Below are positions 7,489 through 14,300 of a stretch of 64,000 nt of DNA, in pieces. Below the pieces are notes generated by a model. It was not told the DNA's origin. It saw only the letters and a program-made list of their open reading frames with translations, and ran no database searches. A program made the position numbers and the translations under genes. The stretch is from the NCBI RefSeq assembly GCF_900536025.1, contig NZ_UNOZ01000031.1, positions 62,001 to 126,000 of the forward strand. The letters run 5' to 3'. Numbering within the stretch: position 1 is the first letter of the stretch; each line of letters starts with the position of its first letter. This stretch comes from Pseudomonas reidholzensis. GTDB lineage: Bacteria > Pseudomonadota > Gammaproteobacteria > Pseudomonadales > Pseudomonadaceae.

Positions 7489-9135
7489 CTACCTGACCTG
7501 CCCCAGGTTGGCTTCACTCAAGTCCAGCTCCCCCAGCACCTGGCGCACCACCTCATCGCCCACCAGATGCTGGCGATGCAGGTTGTACAGTTCCAGCCGC
7601 TGCGCCCGCAGCGCCTTCACCCGCAAGCGCCGTTCGAGCAGGTCCATCTGCTCAGCCAGGGCCCGCGCCTCGGCACTGTCGTTGTAGCTGTCCAGTTCAT
7701 CCCGGTATTCCGCCATCAAGCGCGCCTTGAGCTCCACGGCCAACGTCGCCTGGGCCGCGTCCTGCGGCGCATTGGCATCGACCACCTCTTCCGCCTCAAG
7801 GGCGTGAATGGCCGCCTCGGCAGTGCGCCGCCAGGCTTCCTGAACCTCCTGCTGCAAACGCTCGTCCGGGCTCTTGGTGACCCCGCGCAAAAGGATCGGC
7901 AAGGCGATACAGGCCCCGATCAACGACAGCAGGATCACCCCCGCAGCGATGAAGATCAGCAGGTCGCGCTCAGGAAAGGCCTGGCCCGCCCCCATCAGCA
8001 GCGGCACCGACATCACACCCGCCAGGGTCACCGCACCGCGCACGCCGCCCAGGGTCAGCAACCAGCACGAACGCGCGGTGGGCACCAGCACCAGCTCGGG
8101 CTTGCCGCGCCAGCGACGGACCACGCCGATCGCCCGCCAGATGCTCTGCACCCAGATGAAGCGCAACAGGATCAGCGCAGCAAAGATCGCCAGCACATCG
8201 AGGCAGCGGTAGGCCAGGGTCGGCCAGACGGTCGCCTCGTGGCTGACCACGGCCTTGATGATGTCCGGCAGCTGCAAGCCCAGCAGCAGGAAGATCAACC
8301 CATTGAAGGCGAATTCGAGCAGCGACCAGACGCTGCGGTTGAGCAGCCGTGTACTCGTCTGGCGCGGCAGCAGGTCGAGCCAGCTCTGCATCATGCCGGC
8401 CGCCACCGCCGAGAGAATCCCCGACACGCCCAGGCGTTCGGCCAGCACATAGGCGGCAAACGGCAGCAACAGCATGAACACCACGTGGGTGGCCGGGTCA
8501 TCCCAGCCACGGGTGATCATCCACATGCGCAGCCGCCCGATCAGCCAGCTCAGGCCAACCCCCACCGCCAGGCCACCCAGCGCCACCAGGACGAAGGTGA
8601 AGCTGGCCTCGGCCAACGAGAACGCACCGGTGATCGCCGCGACCAGGGCGAACTTGAAGGTCACCAGGCCCGTGGCATCGTTCATCAACGCCTCGCCCTG
8701 AAGCATGTGCATCAAGGGCGCCGGCAAACGGTCCTGGGTAATCGCCGAGACGGCCACGGCATCAGTGGGCGACAGCACCGCAGCGAGGGCGAAGGCCACC
8801 GGCAGCGGGATGCTCGGCAGCAACCAGTGAATGAAGTAGCCGGCGCCGACCACCGTGAACAGCACCAGCCCCACCGCCAGTGCCACCACCGGCCCGCGCA
8901 GGCGCCACAGTTGACGCTTGGGGATGCGCCAGCCATCCGCGAACAGCAGCGGTGGCAAGAACAGGAACAGGAACAACTCCGGCTCCAGCGCCACATGCAG
9001 CCCCAGGCTCGGCCAGGCCAGCAGTGCCCCCGCGGCGATCTGCACCAGCGGCAGTGGCAGGGGGATCATCCGCCCCAGCAGTTTCGATACGCTTACCAGC
9101 GTCAGCAGAATAAGGACGGTATAGGCTGACTGCAT
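7489..9135 (-). CDS. Na+/H+ antiporter, CPA1 (NhaP/YjcE) type
   Basis: 548-residue inner-membrane cation:proton antiporter. About twelve hydrophobic segments fill the first 400 residues. LFLPPLLFADGWRIP, the SPTDAVAVSAI motif and GEALMNDATGLVTF carry the Asp and Asn-Asp residues expected in CPA1 exchangers, and GGVRGAVTLAG is another family signature. A charged cytoplasmic tail of about 110 residues follows. I chose ATG 9135 because AGGA lies nine bases upstream; an in-frame TTG at 9141 is too close to it. It is convergent with dapC across a REP element. Substrate could be Na+ or K+. Confidence 0.9.
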   Translation of the reverse strand: MQSAYTVLILLTLVSVSKLLGRMIPLPLPLVQIAAGALLAWPSLGLHVALEPELFLFLFLPPLLFADGWRIPKRQLWRLRGPVVALAVGLVLFTVVGAGYFIHWLLPSIPLPVAFALAAVLSPTDAVAVSAITQDRLPAPLMHMLQGEALMNDATGLVTFKFALVAAITGAFSLAEASFTFVLVALGGLAVGVGLSWLIGRLRMWMITRGWDDPATHVVFMLLLPFAAYVLAERLGVSGILSAVAAGMMQSWLDLLPRQTSTRLLNRSVWSLLEFAFNGLIFLLLGLQLPDIIKAVVSHEATVWPTLAYRCLDVLAIFAALILLRFIWVQSIWRAIGVVRRWRGKPELVLVPTARSCWLLTLGGVRGAVTLAGVMSVPLLMGAGQAFPERDLLIFIAAGVILLSLIGACIALPILLRGVTKSPDERLQQEVQEAWRRTAEAAIHALEAEEVVDANAPQDAAQATLAVELKARLMAEYRDELDSYNDSAEARALAEQMDLLERRLRVKALRAQRLELYNLHRQHLVGDEVVRQVLGELDLSEANLGQVR

Positions 9136-9473
9136 CAGCAAGCTTCCTGTGTCATTCGAAAAGTCCCGGCGGTGCGCAGACAGTGCCGTTGAAACAATAT
9201 GTTAGCGGTGAGCGGTGATACTGCACCGCTGCACGATAGTCGCAGGCGCCAGGTGAATGTGTAACACAATGCTACCCGATGGCCTATGACACGGTTTGCC
9301 ACAGAAGGCCTCACGCCCGCCGTGGTAGCGGGTGAAGCGATGGCGCATAATTCCTTTGCTCGCAGGATCGCTTGCGTCAGGGAGGACCCGATGTGCATGA
9401 GCCCCGTTCGACGATTTACCTTGGCACTGCGCCGGGCGGCACTGCAGGCCGAAATCCACCGGGAGGCGGCAAC
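9136..9473. other. Intergenic region with divergent promoters, no clear gene
   Basis: These 338 bases separate the antiporter start from the small TTG-started gene. They contain a 7-bp hairpin (AGCGGTG / CACCGCT) at 9211-9230. Short open frames cross the region on both strands, but none has a ribosome site or recognisable content. The area presumably holds the promoters of both flanking genes. Confidence 0.4.
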
Positions 9474-9785
9474 TTGGACGTTCGCGTTACAGCGTTAGAA
9501 AAATCGACCCAAGCAATGCGCGACAGGCTCGGGGGCATCGAGGTAAGTCTGGGCAGAATCGAGGCGACCCTCGATGGCTTGCGGACAGACGTCTTTCCCA
9601 ACCTGGCCAGCAAGGCTGACCTGGTGAGCGAAACCGGCACTCTCAATCAAAGTGTGGCCAATTTTCGCACCGACCTCACGCGCACCGAAGGCTCGATGAT
9701 CAAGTGGTTCCTGGCGACCGCCGTGATCCTTTCAGGTGGCATCGGGGCGATCGCGTTTGGCCTGGCGCGGTCCGTAGCTCACTGA
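9474..9785 (+). CDS. Small coiled-coil membrane protein, TTG start
   Basis: About 103 residues after the initiator. The frame is open further upstream, but the TTG at 9474 has GGGAGG eight bases before it and gives M/L-DVRVTALEKSTQAM, so I start there. The first 70 residues are heptad-like (VTALEKSTQAMRDRLGGIEV, LGRIEATLDGL, LNQSVANFRTDL). A single C-terminal membrane segment (MIKWFLATAVILSGGIGAIA) ends in a short tail. Small proteins of this shape are common in Pseudomonas and phage-like regions and have no assigned function. I do not recognise it further. Confidence 0.6.
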   Translation: MDVRVTALEKSTQAMRDRLGGIEVSLGRIEATLDGLRTDVFPNLASKADLVSETGTLNQSVANFRTDLTRTEGSMIKWFLATAVILSGGIGAIAFGLARSVAH

Positions 9786-9965
9786 GCCAGGCGCGCAGGT
9801 TGCCATCGCTTACCTCCCCAGAGGCGACTGCGCCCTGCAGCGCCGATCGGCGAGCCGAGCAACCCAGCCGTGGCGCTGGAAGGTTCGATGTCGCATAATC
9901 CAGCGAATTATTTTCGGGAGATATCGGGAACGTTTTGGGCAAGCCCATACAACCCTTTAAATTCA

Positions 9966-10313
9966 ATGACTTACACTCTCTACGGCATCAAAGCCTGCGA
10001 CACCATGAAAAAAGCCCGTACCTGGCTTGAAGAACAGGCCATCGAGTACGCGTTCCACGACTACAAGGTTCAGGGCATCGACCGCGACAGCCTCGACCGC
10101 TGGTGTGACGAGCACGGCTGGGAGGTTGTCCTCAACCGCGCCGGCACCACCTTCCGCAAGCTCGACGACGCCAGCAAGGCCGATCTCGACCAGGCCAAAG
10201 CCGTTGCACTGATGCTCGCCCAGCCCTCGATGATCAAGCGCCCGGTGCTCGATCTCGGTGAGCGCACCCTGGTCGGCTTCAAGCCTGACCTGTACGCCGC
10301 TGCGCTGACCTGA
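9966..10313 (+). CDS. ArsC/Spx-family reductase-like protein (YffB type)
   Basis: 115 residues with a thioredoxin fold. MTYTLYGIKACDTMKKARTW places the active cysteine at residue 10 in a CDTM motif; RPVLDLGERTLVGF near the C terminus is the usual ArsC/YffB ending. The longer open frame to 9870 adds unrelated residues, so the ATG at 9966 is preferred. It precedes dapD by 41 bases on the same strand, an association often seen in Pseudomonas. YffB-type proteins are proposed glutathione-dependent reductases but the substrate is not known; true arsenate reduction is unlikely without other ars genes. Confidence 0.85.
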   Translation: MTYTLYGIKACDTMKKARTWLEEQAIEYAFHDYKVQGIDRDSLDRWCDEHGWEVVLNRAGTTFRKLDDASKADLDQAKAVALMLAQPSMIKRPVLDLGERTLVGFKPDLYAAALT

Positions 10314-10354
10314 GCCCGCCTTCGCATCAACCCTTATTCGCAAGAGGTAATCGC

Positions 10355-11389
10355 ATGTCCACTACCCTGTTCAGCCTGGCCTTTGGTGTCGGCACCCAGA
10401 ACCGCCAGGGCACCTGGCTGGAAGTCTTCTACGCGCAGCCGCTGGTCAACCCGAGCGCCGAACTGATCGCTGCCGTCGCACCGATCCTCGGCTACGCAGG
10501 CGGCAACCAGGCGATCGCGTTCAGCAACGCGCAAGCCGGCCAACTGGCCGATGCGCTCAAGTCGGTGGATGCCACCCAGTACGCCCTGCTGACCCGTCTG
10601 GCCGAAAGCCACAAGCCGCTGGTCGCCACCCTGCTGGCCGAAGACGCCGCACTGACCTCGACACCTGAGGCCTACCTCAAGCTGCACCTGCTGTCGCACC
10701 GCCTGGTCAAGCCGCACGGTGTGAGCCTGGCCGGCATCTTCCCGCTGCTGCCAAACGTCGCCTGGACCAACCAGGGCGCCGTCGACCTGGGCGAAGTGGC
10801 CGAACTGCAACTGGAAGCACGCCTGAAGGGCGAGCTGCTGGAAGTGTTCTCGGTGGACAAGTTCCCGAAGATGACCGACTACGTGGTCCCGGCCGGCGTG
10901 CGCATCGCCGACACCGCCCGTGTACGCCTGGGCGCCTACATCGGCGAAGGCACCACGATCATGCACGAAGGCTTCGTCAACTTTAACGCCGGCACCGAAG
11001 GCCCAGGCATGATCGAAGGCCGCGTCTCCGCGGGCGTGTTCGTCGGCAAGGGCTCGGACCTGGGCGGCGGCTGCTCGACCATGGGCACCCTGTCCGGTGG
11101 CGGCAACATCGTCATCAAGGTCGGCGAAGGCTGCCTGATCGGCGCCAACGCCGGTATCGGTATCCCGCTGGGCGACCGCAACACCGTCGAAGCCGGCCTG
11201 TACATCACCGCAGGCACCAAGGTGAACCTGCTCGACGAGAACAACGAGCTGGTCAAAGTGGTCAAGGCCCGCGACCTGGCAGGCCAGACCGACCTGCTGT
11301 TCCGTCGTAACTCGCTGAACGGCGCCGTGGAGTGCAAGACCCACAAGTCGGCCATCGAGCTGAACGAGGCGCTGCACGCGCACAACTGA
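10355..11389 (+). CDS. dapD: 2,3,4,5-tetrahydropyridine-2,6-dicarboxylate N-succinyltransferase
   Basis: 344-residue succinyltransferase that moves the succinyl group from succinyl-CoA to tetrahydrodipicolinate, the step before DapC. The N-terminal half is the long-form extension typical of Pseudomonas. The C-terminal half is a left-handed beta-helix with hexapeptide repeats (RLGAYIGEGTTI, GRVSAGVFVGKGSDLGGG, GEGCLIGANAGIGIPLG). AAGAGG lies upstream of the ATG. It ends at an intrinsic terminator before csdA. Confidence 0.97.
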   Translation: MSTTLFSLAFGVGTQNRQGTWLEVFYAQPLVNPSAELIAAVAPILGYAGGNQAIAFSNAQAGQLADALKSVDATQYALLTRLAESHKPLVATLLAEDAALTSTPEAYLKLHLLSHRLVKPHGVSLAGIFPLLPNVAWTNQGAVDLGEVAELQLEARLKGELLEVFSVDKFPKMTDYVVPAGVRIADTARVRLGAYIGEGTTIMHEGFVNFNAGTEGPGMIEGRVSAGVFVGKGSDLGGGCSTMGTLSGGGNIVIKVGEGCLIGANAGIGIPLGDRNTVEAGLYITAGTKVNLLDENNELVKVVKARDLAGQTDLLFRRNSLNGAVECKTHKSAIELNEALHAHN

Positions 11390-11416
11390 GAACCTGCCGG
11401 TTCGAAGTGATAAGAT

Positions 11417-11450
11417 CGGGTCTGGCGTAATGCCAGACCCGTTTTTATTT
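11417..11450 (+). terminator. Intrinsic terminator after dapD
   Basis: CGGGTCTGGC, loop GTAAT, GCCAGACCCG followed by TTTTTATTT: a 10-bp stem and a T tail, a classical rho-independent terminator. Confidence 0.9.
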
Positions 11451-11464
11451 CCAGGTCTATGAAC

Positions 11465-12670
11465 ATGTTCCAGCCCTCCCCATGGCGTGCCGACTTCCCC
11501 GCCATCGCCGCACTCGAGCGCCAGCACCAGACGTACCTGGACAGCGCCGCCACCACCCAGAAGCCCCAGGCCCTGCTCGATGCCCTGAGCCACTATTACG
11601 GCCATGGCGCGGCCAACGTGCACCGTGCCCAGCACCTGCCCGGCGCCCTCGCGACCCAAGCGTTCGAAGCCAGCCGCGACAAGGTCGCCGCCTGGCTGAA
11701 TGCCGCCGACTCGCATCAGGTCATCTTCACCCACGGCGCGACCTCGGCGCTGAACCTGCTGGCCTATGGGCTGGAGCACGGTTTCAACGAGGGCGACGAG
11801 ATCGCCATCAGCGCGCTGGAGCACCACGCCAACCTGCTGCCCTGGCAACAGCTGGCCCGGCGCCGCAACCTGCGCCTGGTGATACTGCCAGTGAACGAGC
11901 AAGGCTTTATCGACCTCAACCAGGCCCTGCAATTGATCGGCCCGCGCACCCGGCTGCTGGCGGTCAGCCAGTTGTCCAACGTACTGGGGACCTGGCAGCC
12001 ATTGCCAGCGCTGCTCGCCCACGCGCGCGCCCAGGGCGCATTGACGGTGGTCGATGGCGCTCAAGGCGTGGTTCATGGCCGGCATGACGTGCAGCAGCTG
12101 GGCTGCGATTTCTACGTCTTCTCCAGCCACAAGCTGTACGGCCCGGAAGGCGTTGGCGTGTTGTACGGCCGCAAGCAGGCGCTGGAGCAACTGCTGCACT
12201 GGCAGTTTGGCGGCGAGATGGTGCAACTGGCCGACTACCACGCCGCCAGCTTTCGCCCGGCGCCGCTGGGTTTTGAAGCGGGCACCCCGCCGATCGCCGG
12301 GGTCATTGGCCTGGGCGCGACCCTCGACTACCTGGCCAGCCTGGATGCCCTTGCCGTCGAGCGGCACGAAGCCAGCCTGCACCAGCACCTGCTGCGCGGC
12401 CTGGCCGATCGCGATGGCCTGCGCATCCTCGGCACCCCGCAGACCGCGCTGGTCAGTTTTGTCGTCGACGGCGTGCACAACGCCGATATCGCCCACCTGC
12501 TGACCGAACAGGGGATTGCCGTGCGCGCCGGTCATCATTGCGCGATGCCGCTGCTCAAGGGGCTGGGGCTGGAAGGGGCGATCCGCGTTTCGTTGGCGGT
12601 GTACAACGACAGTGATGATCTGCAGCGCTTCTTCGATGCGCTGGATCAAGGCCTGGAGCTGCTGCGATGA
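11465..12670 (+). CDS. csdA: Cysteine desulfurase CsdA/SufS type
   Basis: About 401-residue PLP-dependent enzyme that removes sulfur from cysteine and holds it as a persulfide. LDSAATTQKP near the start, THGATSALNL, the PLP lysine in FSSHKLYGPEGVGVLYG, and the catalytic cysteine in RAGHHCAMPLL mark a group II (CsdA/SufS) desulfurase. ATG 11465 is spaced nine bases from AGG; 11459 is an alternative two residues earlier. Its stop overlaps the start of csdE by four bases, so the pair is translationally coupled. tcdA stands opposite, matching the CsdA-CsdE-CsdL (TcdA) sulfur/tRNA pathway of E. coli. Confidence 0.93.
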   Translation: MFQPSPWRADFPAIAALERQHQTYLDSAATTQKPQALLDALSHYYGHGAANVHRAQHLPGALATQAFEASRDKVAAWLNAADSHQVIFTHGATSALNLLAYGLEHGFNEGDEIAISALEHHANLLPWQQLARRRNLRLVILPVNEQGFIDLNQALQLIGPRTRLLAVSQLSNVLGTWQPLPALLAHARAQGALTVVDGAQGVVHGRHDVQQLGCDFYVFSSHKLYGPEGVGVLYGRKQALEQLLHWQFGGEMVQLADYHAASFRPAPLGFEAGTPPIAGVIGLGATLDYLASLDALAVERHEASLHQHLLRGLADRDGLRILGTPQTALVSFVVDGVHNADIAHLLTEQGIAVRAGHHCAMPLLKGLGLEGAIRVSLAVYNDSDDLQRFFDALDQGLELLR

Positions 12671-13077
12671 GCCTGTCGAACGAGGCCCGCGAGGCGCTGG
12701 AGGCGTTTCAGCAGGCACGCGGCTGGGAGCAGCGTGCGCGCTTGCTGATGCAGTGGGGTGACCGGCTGGCAGCGCTGGATGAGGCGGAGAAGTCCGAGGA
12801 CAACCGTGTCCATGGCTGTGAAAGCCTGGTCTGGCTGGTGGCGTTTGAAGACAATGGCCAGTGGCGGTTCAAGGCCTCCAGTGATGCGCGGTTGTTGCGC
12901 GGTTTGCTGGCGCTGCTGCTGGTACGGGTGCAGGGGTTGCCGAGCGCGGAGCTGGCCGAGCTGGATTTACCTGGCTGGTTTGCCGAGCTGGGGCTGGAGC
13001 GTCAGCTGTCGCCGTCGCGCAGCAATGGCTTGCATGCCGTGTTGCGGCGCATGGGGGAGTTGGCGACGGCTAGTTGA
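12667..13077 (+). CDS. csdE: SufE-family sulfur acceptor CsdE
   Basis: 136-residue SufE-fold protein that receives persulfide sulfur from the desulfurase. The conserved cysteine lies in RVHGCESLVWL near residue 50, and SPSRSNGLHAVLRRM near the C terminus is the SufE signature. Start ATG overlaps the csdA stop (ATGA). Length is normal for SufE/CsdE. Position directly after csdA and facing tcdA supports CsdE rather than SufE; no other suf genes are present. Confidence 0.93.
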   Translation: MSLSNEAREALEAFQQARGWEQRARLLMQWGDRLAALDEAEKSEDNRVHGCESLVWLVAFEDNGQWRFKASSDARLLRGLLALLLVRVQGLPSAELAELDLPGWFAELGLERQLSPSRSNGLHAVLRRMGELATAS

Positions 13078-13091
13078 GGTGGGGTCAGTCA

Positions 13092-13197
13092 GGGCCCCTT
13101 CGCGGGGCAAGCCCGCTCCCACAGGATTCCATGAAACCCCAAAATTCGGGTTTTACCGACAATCCTGTGGGAGCGGGCTTGCCCCGCGAAGAGGCCT
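13092..13197. repeat. Paired REP elements (BIME-like) between convergent csdE and tcdA
   Basis: Two inverted copies of the REP core face each other: CTTCGCGGGGCAAGCCCGCT near 13098 and its complement ending near 13193, with about 35 bases between them. Each copy is itself a palindrome. This lies between the 3' ends of csdE and tcdA. Confidence 0.9.
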
Positions 13198-13215
13198 GGG
13201 CTGATACCCCGCCGA

Positions 13216-14025
13216 TTACTCGGCCACCACCCGCTCCGAAGGCCGTCGGGCGCCGCCGACCAGCTTCTCGACCGCCTTGCTCGCCGCCACCATGCCAAAG
13301 GTCGCCGTCACCATCATCACCGCGCCAAAGCCGCCCGAGCAGTCCAGCCGCACGCCTTCACCGACAAAGCTCTTCTGCAGGCAAACGCTGCCATCGCCCT
13401 TGGGATAGCGCAGCTGCTCGCTGGAGAACACACACGGCACGCCGTAGTTGCGCGAGGTGTTGCGCGAGAAGTTGTAGTCGCGCCGCAGGGTCGAGCGCAC
13501 CCGCGAGGCCAGCGGGTCATTGAAGGTCTTGTTCAGATCGCCGACCTGGATCTGGGTCGGGTCGATCTGCCCGCCCGCGCCGCCGGTAGTAACCACGCCG
13601 ATCTTGCGCCGACGGCACCAGGCGATCAGCGCGGCCTTGGCCATCACGCTGTCGATGCAGTCGATCACGCAGTCCATGTCCACCGTGATGTGCTCGGCCA
13701 TGCTCTCGCGGGTGACGAAATCGGCCACCGCATGCACCGTGCACGCCGGGTTGATCGCCCGCAGGCGCTCGGCCATGACCTCGACCTTGGGCCGCCCGAC
13801 CTGCCCTTCGAGGGCATGCGCCTGGCGGTTGGTGTTGCTCACGCAGACGTCGTCCAGGTCGAACAGGCTGATCTCGCCGACGCCACTGCGGGCCAGGGCT
13901 TCGGCAGCCCACGAACCCACGCCACCGATGCCGACGATCGCCACATGGGCCTCGCGCAGGCGTTGCAGCCCCGCATCGCCGTACAGCCGGGCGACGCCGG
14001 CGAAGCGTGGATCTTCTGTGCTCAT
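13216..14025 (-). CDS. tcdA: tRNA threonylcarbamoyladenosine dehydratase TcdA (CsdL)
   Basis: 269-residue E1-like ATP-dependent enzyme that cyclises t6A37 to ct6A37 in ANN-reading tRNAs. The nucleotide fold is VAIVGIGGVGSWAAEALARSG, here IVGIGGVGSW, followed by LDDVCVSNTNRQ and the ADFVTRES to VIDCIDS segment, all typical of the ThiF/MoeB superfamily and of TcdA. ATG 14025 gives MSTEDPRFAGVARLYG; a longer frame to 14160 has no support. It faces csdA-csdE, the partners that stimulate TcdA in E. coli, and tsaB for the preceding t6A step is at 42.7 kb. Confidence 0.94.
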   Translation of the reverse strand: MSTEDPRFAGVARLYGDAGLQRLREAHVAIVGIGGVGSWAAEALARSGVGEISLFDLDDVCVSNTNRQAHALEGQVGRPKVEVMAERLRAINPACTVHAVADFVTRESMAEHITVDMDCVIDCIDSVMAKAALIAWCRRRKIGVVTTGGAGGQIDPTQIQVGDLNKTFNDPLASRVRSTLRRDYNFSRNTSRNYGVPCVFSSEQLRYPKGDGSVCLQKSFVGEGVRLDCSGGFGAVMMVTATFGMVAASKAVEKLVGGARRPSERVVAE

Positions 14026-14300
14026 GGTCAGTACCCCGAAAAAACCGGCGCGCAGTATATGCCAGCTGGCAGACCGTGGGGCTGCTTTGCACGCCGATCG
14101 CGACGCAAGGCCGCTATCACGCGGGCATTCAGGCACCCCGATTAGCAACTCTCCGAGCAACCCTGCTTTAATGTCCTATCAGTTAATACGAAATGGACGA
14201 CAACAGAGCGGGATCGAAAACTTCATCCCCTGAGGCTAGTCCAACCCATTGCCTCATCTGAAAACCGCCCCGCTCCCCTCTTCGGAACCTTGAAACGCTT

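Noticed and set aside
7567..9129. Plus-strand frame of 520 codons opposite the antiporter
   Set aside because: Gln/His/Arg-rich text opposite a clear 12-helix membrane protein; no plausible protein.
9135..9398. Small minus-strand frame of 87 codons upstream of the antiporter
   Set aside because: No ribosome site, no recognisable content, and it crosses the region expected to hold promoters.
9966..10313. Arsenate resistance gene
   Set aside because: The protein is ArsC-like, but there are no arsB, arsR or arsH neighbours, and the dapD-linked copy fits the YffB-type group instead.
10334..12718. Minus-strand frame of 794 codons opposite dapD and csdA
   Set aside because: Composition is His/Gln/Val-rich shadow text, both genes on the other strand are unambiguous, and no domain is recognisable.
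13092..13197. Possible CRISPR or mobile element at the facing repeats
   Set aside because: Only two inverted copies with no regular spacers; the core matches Pseudomonas REP palindromes found elsewhere in the window.
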